Shown here: one piece after another, positions 8,900 to 18,500 of the stretch
Layout: each line of letters starts with the position of its first letter
Numbering within the stretch: position 1 is the stretch's first letter
Source: Heterotrichella gracilis
Taxonomy: Eukaryota > Sar > Xanthophyceae > Tribonematales > Xanthonemataceae
Length of the DNA stretch: 64,000 nt
NCBI GenBank assembly: GCA_032358255.1
Contig: JAULBX010008995.1
Location: 48,367 to 112,366 of the forward strand
Direction of reading: 5' to 3'
Notes under the pieces: generated by a model
Seen by the model: the letters and a program-made list of their open reading frames with translations, nothing else
Database searches by the model: none
What the model was told of the DNA's origin: nothing
Translations under genes and position numbers: made by a program

Positions 8900-10408
8900 T
8901 TGATTTTAACATTAACAGAAGACAATCAATATTTAAGAATTGATGAAGCTACTGAAATTGAGTTAGAGCAGATTAGAATCTCTTTAACCAAAAGAATAGA
9001 AAGTTGGAGGTTTCACCCTCTCGTAAAACGCGGAGTTTGGGATGGATACGTATCATACATTAAAGATGATAAATGGATTCCTGCCGGACTTTGGCGTCAT
9101 ATCATGTCAATATGTAAAGAATACAGATTTGAACTTAAAATCGAAGGTATTAAAAGACTTATTGACTCAAATATTAACGCAGAACAATTTGAAGAATGGG
9201 CATTAGACTTCTTTAAAGGTTCGCAGTTCACTCCTCGAGACTATCAAATCGAGACTGCATATAACATTTTAAAATTTAGAAAATGTCTTGCAGAGCTAGC
9301 TACATCTGCTGGTAAGACACTGATTAGCTTTATGACAGTTGCATATATGCTTGAAAAACAGCATGCTACCAGAATACTTTTTATTGTACCAAACGTTTCA
9401 TTAGTAGTACAAGCCCATGAAGATTTTCATGAATATAACTACCGAAACCGAATTGATTTAAGAATCCAACAAATATTTGCAGGACAAGAGGTCAAAAACA
9501 ATAAGAATATAATCATTGGAACATATCAATCCTTAATTAAAAAGGATGCAGCATACTTTGCAGAATTCGACGCAGTTATTGTCGATGAAACACATAAAGC
9601 GAAAGGAGCATCAATCAAAGAAATCCTGAGCAAATGTGTTAATGCAAAATATAGATTTGGACTTTCAGGTACCATACCAAAAGATGGAACTCTAGACAAA
9701 TTAACCCTAATGAGTCAGACCGGACCTGTTATTAGCGAAGTTAAGGCAAGTTTCTTACAAGAACAAGGACATATTGCACAGTGCGTCGTTAAAGTTATTG
9801 AAATGAACTATGCAACTCCAAAACAGAGAACTGCATTTATGGAACTTGCACAGAATAAATATGACAGTAAGGACGTATTTTCATTAGAACAAAACTTCGT
9901 AATCACGAGCGATGCCAGACTTAATTTTATCTCAAACGTAATTTCAAGAATACCAAGAAATTCACTAGTGCTTTTCCATCGTATCGAACACGGTCAAAGA
10001 TTATATGAAAAACTGCGACAAGAAAGTAATAAGCGAGTATTTTATGTTGATGGTGGAACCGCTTCAGATATTAGAGAGGAATATAAAAAGAAGATGGAAG
10101 CTGGAGAGGAAATTGTAATTGTTGCAAGTTTTGGAACATTCTCAACTGGTATCTCGATCAAAAAAATTCACAACATATTTTTCACGGAATCATTTAAGTC
10201 TGAAGTAATTATTAGACAATCAATTGGTCGTGGATTGAGACAACATCACTCAAAAGACAAAGTATTAATTGTCGATTTCGTCGACGATATTAGAACAATA
10301 GAGTGGGATAATTACCTTTATAAACATGGAAAAGTAAGGCAATCTATATACAAACAAGAGAAATTCGAATACACTGTAAAGAAAGTGGATTTTGATGGAG
10401 ATATATAA
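8900..10408 (+). CDS. uvsW: UvsW-type DNA helicase
   Basis: The 502-residue superfamily 2 helicase has an N-terminal DNA-recognition domain (residues 1-95), a Walker A-like TSAGKT near residue 136, a DETH box (VDETHKAKG near residue 228), an SGT motif (FGLSGTIPKDG) and a C-terminal QSIGRGLRQH motif VI. T4 UvsW unwinds branched DNA and R-loops, switching replication to the recombination mode. The only in-frame start that keeps the N-terminal domain is TTG at 8900; the nearby ATG at 8893 is out of frame and stops after 16 codons. The last codons overlap a GATATATAA motif. Confidence 0.85.
   Translation: MILTLTEDNQYLRIDEATEIELEQIRISLTKRIESWRFHPLVKRGVWDGYVSYIKDDKWIPAGLWRHIMSICKEYRFELKIEGIKRLIDSNINAEQFEEWALDFFKGSQFTPRDYQIETAYNILKFRKCLAELATSAGKTLISFMTVAYMLEKQHATRILFIVPNVSLVVQAHEDFHEYNYRNRIDLRIQQIFAGQEVKNNKNIIIGTYQSLIKKDAAYFAEFDAVIVDETHKAKGASIKEILSKCVNAKYRFGLSGTIPKDGTLDKLTLMSQTGPVISEVKASFLQEQGHIAQCVVKVIEMNYATPKQRTAFMELAQNKYDSKDVFSLEQNFVITSDARLNFISNVISRIPRNSLVLFHRIEHGQRLYEKLRQESNKRVFYVDGGTASDIREEYKKKMEAGEEIVIVASFGTFSTGISIKKIHNIFFTESFKSEVIIRQSIGRGLRQHHSKDKVLIVDFVDDIRTIEWDNYLYKHGKVRQSIYKQEKFEYTVKKVDFDGDI
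10400..10408 (+). promoter_or_regulatory. GATATATAA late-promoter-like motif
   Basis: The motif is formed by the last two codons and stop of uvsW and ends 33 bases before the ATG of the internal-head polyprotein at 10441. It probably drives the packaged-protein operon. Confidence 0.55.
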
Positions 10409-10440
10409 ACATAATAACGTAATAAAAAAACATATTAAAA

Positions 10441-12375
10441 ATGGCACAAGTTAACAAAATCTCTTCATTTAAGAGTTTTACTGAGATCAAGAATCAGGAA
10501 ACTACAATGAAACTAAGAGAAGAAAACAATGCAAAAAGACAGGAAACTGTTGGTAAAATTGGAGCAATCCTTGATGAAATGGGTTTAACATCTTTATCTG
10601 AATTAGATGAGGATAAAAAACAAGCCCTAATCAGCAAAATGTTTGGAAACGTTTCAGAAGATGAAGCAGAAGATATCGAAGACGAAATCAATAAATTAGG
10701 AGAACCTAAAAAATTGGAAGATGAAAAATTAGAAGAAGGAAATGCCTTTATTTTTGCAGCATCAAAAGCTAGACAAGAAGGAAAATCTGAATTTGAATTT
10801 AATGGTAAAAAATATAAAGTAACCTTAAAGAAAGATACTGGTCTTAAAGAAGGTAATGCTTTTGGAGATGCTGTTAAAAAAGCAAAAGAAGATGGAGAAA
10901 CAGAATTTGAATTTGATGGTAAAACATACAAAGTTGAAGAATCTTCAGTTAATGAAGGTAAACATGGTATGGCTAAAAAATTACTTAAAGGAATTGTTGA
11001 TGGAAATTCATCAGAGGCTGAAGGTATCAAATTATCAAAAGAATTAGCTGATCATTATTTATATTGGATTAACACATCGCCTTACGGTAAGAAAAACGAA
11101 AACTTACCATTGTACATGTTAATTGACGCAAGTTTTAATTGGGGAATCGAAAGAGGTTTACCTAAAGAATTAAAAGCAGAATTAGATGCTTTAAAAGATT
11201 CAGTAAAAAAAAATGAATCATTTTTAAATGAAGCTCGTTCAATTGCTAAAATTCAAAACGAATGGTCAAAAGTAACTACTGAAATGGCTGATCTTGCTGC
11301 TAAATGGAAAGCTGCTGAAGGAGATGCTAAAGCAGAATTACTTGCTCAAATGAAAGAAAAAACTGCTGTAAAAAAAGGATTAGAATCTGAATTAGATGCT
11401 GCAGTTGCAGGAAAAGATAAAGATCTAGAATTAGTAGTTTCTGAAGCATTCTATAGATTACCTAAAGATGTTATTGGAAATGAATTATATTTAGCATCTA
11501 AAAATTTAACAAACTTATATAATAGTTCAGCTACTGGAAACGATATCGATACTGGTGTTGTTGATTCTATTGTTAAACAATTAAACACTGTTAAAAAATC
11601 TGCTAAGAAATTTAATAGTGCAGAAGAAGTTGCTGGAACTGTATATGAAGGCGCTGTTAAACAATTCGATGCTGATTTTAACGATATGGTTAAAAATATC
11701 AAATCAGGATATGGATGGATTGATCCAGAATATGTAGCAGATACTTGGGAAAATTCAAGTGACTCTATTGATTTTGAATTAGTTAAAGGAGAAATCTACA
11801 AAAGATTAATTGCAGCTAAATTGTTAGCGTATGCTGATGATGAAGATGAAGAATCTGCAGGACAATATATTAAATCATTAAAAGAATTAGGGATTAAAGA
11901 ATCTGTTGAAGTTAATGAAACTGAAGTTAACGAAGCAGAAATTAAATCTGACGATGAATTTAAAGAATATGCAATGTCAGTTTTGAAAAAAGCGTTTGGT
12001 GCTGATTTCGACGAAGCTAAAGGAGAAGAAGTTGCTAATGGAATTCTTAAAAAATGCGATGGAGATTACGGAGCATGTGTTGGAATGTTAACAAGTTCTC
12101 TTGGAGAATCAGTTGTTGTTGAAGGATTTGATGCTAAGTACTGGGAAGACTATCATAATGATGATTCTGGTAAACTAGAAAATCCTAATAACATACAAAT
12201 TCAACAAGAAGTAGAAGCATGCGCTGAAGAGTGGAATGATAATAATGAAAATGGCGAAGAGAACGAAATCAAACCAGCTACTGAAAAGAAAGTAATAAAA
12301 TTGGCAAAAGAATTTGTTAAAGCAAAAGGTTGGATCTCATCTGATGTTATTGAAGCAATGCTTGCTCAAGAATAA
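10441..12375 (+). CDS. Predicted internal-head polyprotein with multiple protease sites
   Basis: The 644-residue protein begins MAQVNKISSFKSFTEIKN, similar to the capsid-targeting peptides of neighbours. It contains many candidate prohead-protease sites of the form aliphatic-X-Glu before a small residue: SSVNEGK, SFLNEAR, LVVSEAF, TEVNEAE and SVVVEGF. Residues 99-127 and 137-165 are two copies of a module (EGNAF...FEFxGKxYKV); similar GKxY modules occur in injected proteins of other phages. The rest is acidic, helical and Ala/Lys-rich. No enzyme domain is recognised. It is probably cut in the prohead and packaged with DNA. It is the first gene after a late-type promoter. Confidence 0.55.
   Translation: MAQVNKISSFKSFTEIKNQETTMKLREENNAKRQETVGKIGAILDEMGLTSLSELDEDKKQALISKMFGNVSEDEAEDIEDEINKLGEPKKLEDEKLEEGNAFIFAASKARQEGKSEFEFNGKKYKVTLKKDTGLKEGNAFGDAVKKAKEDGETEFEFDGKTYKVEESSVNEGKHGMAKKLLKGIVDGNSSEAEGIKLSKELADHYLYWINTSPYGKKNENLPLYMLIDASFNWGIERGLPKELKAELDALKDSVKKNESFLNEARSIAKIQNEWSKVTTEMADLAAKWKAAEGDAKAELLAQMKEKTAVKKGLESELDAAVAGKDKDLELVVSEAFYRLPKDVIGNELYLASKNLTNLYNSSATGNDIDTGVVDSIVKQLNTVKKSAKKFNSAEEVAGTVYEGAVKQFDADFNDMVKNIKSGYGWIDPEYVADTWENSSDSIDFELVKGEIYKRLIAAKLLAYADDEDEESAGQYIKSLKELGIKESVEVNETEVNEAEIKSDDEFKEYAMSVLKKAFGADFDEAKGEEVANGILKKCDGDYGACVGMLTSSLGESVVVEGFDAKYWEDYHNDDSGKLENPNNIQIQQEVEACAEEWNDNNENGEENEIKPATEKKVIKLAKEFVKAKGWISSDVIEAMLAQE
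10735..10935 (+). repeat. Two copies of an 87-bp EGNAF...GKxYKV coding repeat
   Basis: Bases 10735-10821 and 10849-10935 encode two 29-residue modules with matching Glu-Gly-Asn-Ala-Phe starts, a Lys-rich helix and a Phe-Glu-Phe-X-Gly-Lys-X-Tyr-Lys-Val hairpin. DNA identity is partial, so this is an old duplication. Confidence 0.6.
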
Positions 12376-12396
12376 TTAAAATAATTTGAATAAATA

Positions 12397-12430
12397 ATAC
12401 CTGATGTTTTACCATGTCAGGTATTTTTAT
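12397..12430 (+). terminator. Hairpin terminator after polyprotein gene
   Basis: Inverted repeat ATACCTGA/TCAGGTAT with a 12-base loop is followed by TTTTTATT. It lies in the gap between the polyprotein and the ligase-like gene. Confidence 0.65.
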
Positions 12431-12442
12431 TATATTTACACT

Positions 12443-13732
12443 ATGAAAACAAGAATCCTTAATTTTAATCAATTCATAACTGAAAAGTACGAAGTTCAAT
12501 TAAATGAGCAGTTAATATTAGAAGGTGGAGCAGCTGGACATATGTCGCATCCATTCGATAATAATAACTTAACGTTTGCTGACTTTAAGAATATGATTAT
12601 TGGCGGACTTCAAGGAGAATTAAACTTTGAGGAGGAACCTACTGAAAAAACAGATGGTCAAAATGTTTTTGCAACTATTCAAAAGGGTGAAGTTAAATTT
12701 GCCAGAAATAAAACTGAATTGCAAAGCCCAATGAACCTTAAAGATTTTCAGAATAAATTTGAGGGTCATGCTAGTAAATTAGTGCAAGATACTTTCCAAT
12801 TTGCTGCTGCTGATTTAGCTAACTTACTTATAAAGTTACCCGCAAAAACACAAGAGGAAGTGTTCCAGAATGGTCTGAACTTCATGAACATGGAGTTGAT
12901 ATATTCTGCAAATCCTAATGTTATTCACTATGATGTTGATGTAATTCAATTCCATGGTGTTAAAAAGACCGATGGCGCTGGAAATATTATCGGAGACGAT
13001 AATAGTGCGGCTAAAAGTGTTGCAAGTATATTAAAAGACTTAAATGCTCATATCGGAAGTGTATTTACAATTATTCCTCCACAAGTTATTAAATTACAAA
13101 AAGATATAAACTTCGAAGAGAATCAAGCTAAATTTATTGGAAAAATCGAAGCACTTAGAAACAGATATAATCTAACAGATGCTGATTCAGTTGCAAGATA
13201 CCATGAAATGTGGTGGAGAGAGCAAATTGAATCTATTTTTGGTGATTTGCCTCAGAATATTAAAGAAGGTTTATTACTTAGATGGGCTTATGATGATAAG
13301 AAAACATTAAATATGCGTTCATTAGACAAAGAATTGACTAAAGCACAATCAGATGCTATTAAGAAATTCGACAAAGAAGACGCTAAAAAGAAATTTAAAG
13401 AAAACATTAGACCATTTGAAGACCTTTTCTTAGAATTGGGAAGTGTTATCTTAAAGAATGCAAGTAATTTTGTTGCTGCTTCTCCAGACAAAGAAATGCA
13501 AAGATTGCATAATGAAATCAGAACAGAAGCTGACAAAATTAAATTAAACGGAGACCTTACCCAAATAGAGAAAGTTGCAAAAGAACTTGACAGATTAGAA
13601 AGAATTGGAGGAATCCAATCTATTATACCAACTGAGGGTATTGTATTTTCATACAAAGGACACATGTACAAATTAACAGGAACATTTGCTGCGATTAATC
13701 AGCTAATGGGAATTATAAAATACGGAAGATAA
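12443..13732 (+). CDS. Capsid-targeted ligase-like nucleotidyltransferase
   Basis: Start chosen at 12443; an upstream in-frame ATG at 12404 lies in the terminator hairpin. The 429-residue product begins MKTRILNFNQFITEKYEVQLNE, with candidate protease sites after FITE and QLNE. The remainder resembles the covalent nucleotidyltransferase (DNA/RNA ligase) superfamily: a KTDG motif (Lys69) as motif I, a MELIY segment like motif III, and near the C-terminus EGIVF followed by YKLTG, like motifs IV and V. It may seal nucleic acid ends using ATP or GTP after being packaged in the head. The ligase call is by motif order, so the substrate is unknown. It overlaps the next gene by 1 base. Confidence 0.5.
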   Translation: MKTRILNFNQFITEKYEVQLNEQLILEGGAAGHMSHPFDNNNLTFADFKNMIIGGLQGELNFEEEPTEKTDGQNVFATIQKGEVKFARNKTELQSPMNLKDFQNKFEGHASKLVQDTFQFAAADLANLLIKLPAKTQEEVFQNGLNFMNMELIYSANPNVIHYDVDVIQFHGVKKTDGAGNIIGDDNSAAKSVASILKDLNAHIGSVFTIIPPQVIKLQKDINFEENQAKFIGKIEALRNRYNLTDADSVARYHEMWWREQIESIFGDLPQNIKEGLLLRWAYDDKKTLNMRSLDKELTKAQSDAIKKFDKEDAKKKFKENIRPFEDLFLELGSVILKNASNFVAASPDKEMQRLHNEIRTEADKIKLNGDLTQIEKVAKELDRLERIGGIQSIIPTEGIVFSYKGHMYKLTGTFAAINQLMGIIKYGR

Positions 13733-15606
13733 TGGCATTACAAAAATTAAGAGAGCACTTTAACGAAACGAATAGAGAATCTTTTATTGATATGTTAAAG
13801 AATAGGGTGTTAGTAACTGAAAAAGTTGCAGCGCCTACTTTTCTTGTTAGGAGAAAATCAGACGGATTTGAATATTACAAATCTTCTAATTCTGACAAAT
13901 TAAATCTAGTTGACAGAACCGTCATTTCATTATATGAAATTGCTATCAATTACATGCAAAGTTTGCCAAACTCTATTAAAGCTGAAATGCCAGACGATTG
14001 GAGATTTGGATTTGATTATTTACCAGAACTTGGAGCATCTAAAATATCTTACACAAATACACCAACAAATAATTTAATACTTACGCACATCCAACAGATT
14101 GGAGAAAATGGTAAGGTTAAAAAAACAATCAATGATCCTGAAATATTAAAGAAATGGTCGAAAGTATTAAATGTACAAGCACCTAATATAGTATTTGACG
14201 GATATTTATCTCAATTACAAAAAGACGAATTATTAGATTTATTATCAATGAGCGATAGAGAATTTTCTGACTCATTTGATTATTTAATAGAAACTAAAGA
14301 TAAATCTAGCTTCACAAGCAAAATATTTAAACTATTTAATCCAAGTATTAGTTCAACATCCCTAAACCCGGATCTTGAAAGCGAGATCGATGGACTTATT
14401 GTTAATTTTATTGACGGTAAATTTATGAACTCATTCAAGCTTGAAGATTTTAATAGAACAATCCCAGCAGAAGACCAAAGTTCAAGTCACATGTACCAAA
14501 TTGCAGTTACTGACGTTTTAGAATATTTGGCGCAATACAATTTAGACGATATTAAATTAGAAGAGGAAAGTGCAGATTACAGATACCTTGAAACATTATC
14601 AGTTATCTTTAATTCTTATATTGATAAAAACTCTTCAAAATATATTGGTGTTAATTTTGAAAGCGCAGAATTTTCATCTGCTGAATCTTTTAAATTAAAT
14701 ACTAAATACATTAAAAATGAAAAGACATTAAAATTCGTAGCAAACGATGTTTTAGCAGAGCTTTTTAAAATGATTTTAAGTTCTTTCAGAAAGAAAAGAA
14801 CAAAAACAACCGATCTTATTGATGAAGATACTATGAAACGTATGAATGAAATCATCGATAAAATCAGCGAAAAAATATTTGTTGAACATACTGACGAGAA
14901 TTCAATCTATGACTATCAGAACTTTATGTTACACAATAAAATTAAGGCTTCTGTTGATTTAAATGAGGCTCTTAAAGTAAATCACACTGAACAGGGAAAA
15001 CAACCAGTAAATATGTTTGTTGGTAGATTTCAACCATTTACATTAGGGCATGCTAAAGTATTAGAAGCACTTCATAAAGAGAATGGGTTTCCAGTAGTTG
15101 TATTTTTAGTTAAATCAAAAACCAAAAAGAAGGGAGATGAATTTAGCAGACCATACGATGAAAACACTCAAATTGAAATGTTCAATAATGTTAAAAAACA
15201 ATACACATTCTTAAAAGAAATATTTGTTGTTCCAACTGGAGGAATAGATACTATGTTTAACGAAATAAGACCAAAATACGAACCAGTACTTTGGGGAACA
15301 GGAAGCGATAGAATGGCAAGTTATGGCTATCAAGTTAATAATGATTCTTATAGAGATCAATTAAATGTAAGAGCTGATTTTGGACTTTTTGAAATTCCAA
15401 GAACGGATGATGATATTTCGGCTACCGCTGTTAGAAACGCATTATTAGCAAATGATGAAAAACAATTCAATAATTTAACTCCAAAGGCAATTCATGGAAT
15501 GTACGCTGAATTAAAATCTAAAATTGAAGATTCAATGGGAGTTGTTGCTGAAAGTGTTTCGACAGAAATCATGACATTTGAACAGTTTATTAATAAAGAT
15601 ATATAA
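13732..15606 (+). CDS. Bifunctional protein: N-terminal ligase-like region fused to NMN-adenylyltransferase-like domain
   Basis: In this 624-residue protein the C-terminal domain (about residues 425-600) has the class of motifs seen in NadM/NadR adenylyltransferases: FVGRFQPFTLGH (residues 429-440) and DISATAVRNAL near residue 563. It would make NAD from NMN and ATP, or a related nucleotidyl transfer. The first Thr of the usual HxGH is a variant (TLGH). The N-terminal half contains KSDG near residue 42 and EIDGLIV...SFKLED near residue 220, reminiscent of ligase motifs, but less convincing. The protein ends MTFEQFINKDI, a capsid-targeting-like peptide at the C-terminus. It lies in the packaged-protein operon. 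Confidence 0.6.
   Translation: MALQKLREHFNETNRESFIDMLKNRVLVTEKVAAPTFLVRRKSDGFEYYKSSNSDKLNLVDRTVISLYEIAINYMQSLPNSIKAEMPDDWRFGFDYLPELGASKISYTNTPTNNLILTHIQQIGENGKVKKTINDPEILKKWSKVLNVQAPNIVFDGYLSQLQKDELLDLLSMSDREFSDSFDYLIETKDKSSFTSKIFKLFNPSISSTSLNPDLESEIDGLIVNFIDGKFMNSFKLEDFNRTIPAEDQSSSHMYQIAVTDVLEYLAQYNLDDIKLEEESADYRYLETLSVIFNSYIDKNSSKYIGVNFESAEFSSAESFKLNTKYIKNEKTLKFVANDVLAELFKMILSSFRKKRTKTTDLIDEDTMKRMNEIIDKISEKIFVEHTDENSIYDYQNFMLHNKIKASVDLNEALKVNHTEQGKQPVNMFVGRFQPFTLGHAKVLEALHKENGFPVVVFLVKSKTKKKGDEFSRPYDENTQIEMFNNVKKQYTFLKEIFVVPTGGIDTMFNEIRPKYEPVLWGTGSDRMASYGYQVNNDSYRDQLNVRADFGLFEIPRTDDDISATAVRNALLANDEKQFNNLTPKAIHGMYAELKSKIEDSMGVVAESVSTEIMTFEQFINKDI
15598..15606 (+). promoter_or_regulatory. GATATATAA late-promoter-like motif
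   Basis: It coincides with the Asp-Ile-stop of the preceding gene and ends 24 bases before the ATG at 15630. Confidence 0.55.
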
Positions 15607-15629
15607 AACATAAATAAAATAAAGATACT

Positions 15630-17933
15630 ATGAATTTTAATGAATTCTTAAATGAATCTAGCTTAAAACCAATGGGATTAAGTAAAGATGAAACTAAAAA
15701 AGTAGCAGAAACTTATGCTAAAGCCATTTCAAAATTAGATGGCGGAAAATGTACCGTAAATATGAGAACATTAGAAGAAGATTCTTTTGATCTAGATTTT
15801 AATGGTGAAGAATTTGATGGTGGTTCATATTCAATTGATTCTGATGGTAATGTTTATAATAATGCTATGGGAGTTGGTATGAAAACACCACCAATCTACG
15901 GTAAATGGAATGATTCAGTAGATGCTATTATTAAGAACATTAAAAAAATAAGCGAATCAGTAGTTACTGAAGCTGCTAAATTTAAAAACACTGAAAATTT
16001 TGAAGATTTCTTAGAGGAAATTGACGGTATGCCAGAATCAGCAATTAAAAAAATCATGGGTAAAGATTATATCGATACTCCAGGAGGTTATGCTGATGAA
16101 GCAGAAGATTACGATAATGACATTATTGAATATATGATTTCTAATATGGGTCGTAAAGAATTTGAAAAACTACAAGATTGGTGGGAATCAAACGTTGCAG
16201 AATCTGTAGTTACTGAAGCTAAAGCATTACCTTTAGATAAATTAGTAGACATGGTTGGAGATAAACCAACTTGTTATAACTTAGCTGACTTTGTTTATAC
16301 AAACTATGACAAAGTAACTGGTCTTAGAAAATCAATGAGAAATGATGAGATGGATTTTCCTATGGAAATCATCGATCTAGTAGATCACTATGGATTCGAC
16401 ATTGATGATTTTACTGACAAATACGGAATGGCTGCAGAATCAATAGTTACTGAAAGAAACATCACAATCAAAAGACAATATACTGAAAATCATCCAGCTG
16501 TTGTAGTTGGTAAAGCTGCTAAAATTAGAAATAAAGTTTTAGAAGCGATTAAAGATGGCAAGATTTCTCAAGAAGAGTTTGATAACTTGTTAAAAGAAAT
16601 GACAGCAGATTCTAAAAGATGGTTAAGAAGAAATTCTCGTCACTTTAATGTATCTGAAGATGGAATTAGTTTATCTAAGTCTGGAAAATCAATCCTTAAA
16701 AATGTTATGGTTTCTGAAGCTACTGAAAAGGCTCCAAAGATTTGGGTTCCTGGTGGATTTGACAAAGCAATTTCAAAATATCCAAATAATAAAATTACTA
16801 GAAAAATTGTATTAGATGCAGCAGTTAAATGGGAAGTAGATCCAGAGGACGCTATCTCTTATGTTGAATATGGATGGGCTATAGATTTAGATGAAAATAA
16901 AAACACAAAAGATATGAAAACAAAATTTATTTACGAATCTTTCGCTGAATTCGTTGAAAACAAATTAAACGAAGGTACGTTAAACGAGGCTTTTGCATCA
17001 GCAAAACTTGCAAGTTTATTAATGGGTGCGTATGCAATGCCAAAAGATCTTCCACAAGCCTTCTACAATATGTCAAAATTAGCTCTTGATAAAATTCAAG
17101 ATATTGATATTATTGAATTGACTCCAGAACAAGCAAAGAAAGAGAAAAGAGAAAGTGCTGTTTATTTATACTTTACAACTAATGAAAAAGAAAATCCATA
17201 TGCTGGTAAAAATTCATGGAATGCAACTAATGTTCCAGCAAACACATTATTAGCAATTACCGATGGTTCTAATGAATGGATGAATGCTGAATGGAGCAAA
17301 CATAGTAAACAAGCTACCGGTAGAACATTAGTAAAAACTAAAAGAGATGATTCTGCTGGATTAAATAAATCAAGCGCTAGCGATCAATATGGTACTGGTA
17401 TTTCAAGTTTGAAACAAGTAGTTGATTTAGCAGATAGAGCATATTGTTTAGACTTAACGATTCTTAGAGCAAGATATTCTACAACTGCGTTAAAAGCAGA
17501 AAGAGAAGGTGCAAGAAAAGGAGCAACTGCAATCATGGATCCTAGAGCATTTAGAGATGAAAACAAAGCAAGATATAACGCGATCTTAGCACAAAAAGCT
17601 TCTGAATTACCAATGGATAAAATAGTTTTAGATGCTATTGAAGAATTATCAAATCAAATTAAAGACGCCTTAGTTAATGCTGAAAAAGGTAAATACGGAG
17701 AACTTATTATGGGTCTAGATCCTAAAGGACGCGAAGTTAAATTAAGCGACGCTTCGAACTTAATGAGAGGAATCTTAGATGAGTACCAAAGATATGTCGG
17801 AGATGTCGCAGCTTCTGAAAAAGAAGTAGCAGCAGGATATGGAACTTCATATTATGATAGAAGTATTAAAGAACGTTCTAAAAACATTATGGACCGTGTT
17901 AAGAAAATCGAAAACAAAAATTACGCTTGGTAA
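15630..17933 (+). CDS. Predicted internal-head polyprotein with repeated ESVVTE sites
   Basis: The 767-residue protein begins MNFNEFLNESS, a capsid-targeting-like peptide with a cleavage site after FLNE. Three near-identical linkers, SESVVTEAA, AESVVTEAK and AESIVTERN (near residues 110, 192 and 272), separate small acidic domains, followed by MVSEATE and KLNEGTLNEAF. A second targeting-like peptide beginning at Met429 (MKTKFIYESFAEFVENKLNE) lies in mid-protein, as if two packaged proteins had been fused. The C-terminal 300 residues form a larger helical domain without recognised motif. The gene has a late-type promoter 24 bases upstream. Cleavage is inferred, not shown. Confidence 0.55.
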   Translation: MNFNEFLNESSLKPMGLSKDETKKVAETYAKAISKLDGGKCTVNMRTLEEDSFDLDFNGEEFDGGSYSIDSDGNVYNNAMGVGMKTPPIYGKWNDSVDAIIKNIKKISESVVTEAAKFKNTENFEDFLEEIDGMPESAIKKIMGKDYIDTPGGYADEAEDYDNDIIEYMISNMGRKEFEKLQDWWESNVAESVVTEAKALPLDKLVDMVGDKPTCYNLADFVYTNYDKVTGLRKSMRNDEMDFPMEIIDLVDHYGFDIDDFTDKYGMAAESIVTERNITIKRQYTENHPAVVVGKAAKIRNKVLEAIKDGKISQEEFDNLLKEMTADSKRWLRRNSRHFNVSEDGISLSKSGKSILKNVMVSEATEKAPKIWVPGGFDKAISKYPNNKITRKIVLDAAVKWEVDPEDAISYVEYGWAIDLDENKNTKDMKTKFIYESFAEFVENKLNEGTLNEAFASAKLASLLMGAYAMPKDLPQAFYNMSKLALDKIQDIDIIELTPEQAKKEKRESAVYLYFTTNEKENPYAGKNSWNATNVPANTLLAITDGSNEWMNAEWSKHSKQATGRTLVKTKRDDSAGLNKSSASDQYGTGISSLKQVVDLADRAYCLDLTILRARYSTTALKAEREGARKGATAIMDPRAFRDENKARYNAILAQKASELPMDKIVLDAIEELSNQIKDALVNAEKGKYGELIMGLDPKGREVKLSDASNLMRGILDEYQRYVGDVAASEKEVAAGYGTSYYDRSIKERSKNIMDRVKKIENKNYAW

Positions 17934-17950
17934 TTAAAACAATAGAAACT

Positions 17951-18499
17951 ATGAAACATATACAATTATACGAGCAATTCGTAAATGAAAAAGCGTATCA
18001 AATGACCGGAATTTACGGTGCTAAAGGTATTGCAGGAAAAGTATTATTCGCATTCAAAAAAGAAATCGAAAAAATCCAATATAGTGGAGATGCTGAATCA
18101 ACATTAGCAGAACTTAACGATGTTTGGTCAAAATGGGCCGATAAAGAAGGTGCTAAAATTGTTGAAGAACTTGTTTTAAAACAAGTAAAAGACAAAGAAG
18201 CTATTGTTTATGTTCTTGCAACATTAGGAGGATATTTATGGGAAGCTGAAACAGTTAATAGATTAAATTCACCAGGAAACGATGAATTGTTTGTTACTAT
18301 TCAAGGTGATTTTGTAATTAACGTTGGTTTTGCCGATGATGTTGATTCTAATAAATTTGGTAGAAAACTTGATGGTATGCAAAATTCTGCAATCGCAAGC
18401 AGTAGAGAAACTGCAGTTATTGGAGCATACGATGGAGCAGTAGGCGAAAACAATATTGAAATCAGAACAGGTTTCTATTTATCAATAGACGCGAAATAA
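17951..18499 (+). CDS. Small packaged-type protein with capsid-targeting peptide
   Basis: The ATG at 17951 gives MKHIQLYEQFVNEKAYQ, the family consensus; an upstream in-frame ATG at 17927 overlaps the previous gene and is rejected. The 182-residue product after the predicted FVNE cut is a mixed helical/strand domain with Gly-rich loops and no recognised motif. It follows the 15630 polyprotein by 17 bases and precedes the next gene by 1 base, in the internal-protein operon. Confidence 0.5.
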   Translation: MKHIQLYEQFVNEKAYQMTGIYGAKGIAGKVLFAFKKEIEKIQYSGDAESTLAELNDVWSKWADKEGAKIVEELVLKQVKDKEAIVYVLATLGGYLWEAETVNRLNSPGNDELFVTIQGDFVINVGFADDVDSNKFGRKLDGMQNSAIASSRETAVIGAYDGAVGENNIEIRTGFYLSIDAK

Positions 18500-18500
18500 T

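Noticed and set aside
10494-11030. 178-codon minus-strand open frame
   Set aside because: Ser/Phe/Leu-rich antisense of the Lys/Glu-rich polyprotein gene, a usual shadow effect.
12431-12439. TATATTTAC as promoter of the ligase-like gene
   Set aside because: It ends only 3 bases before the ATG, so a transcript starting downstream would lack the start codon; it is probably part of the terminator's T-rich tail.
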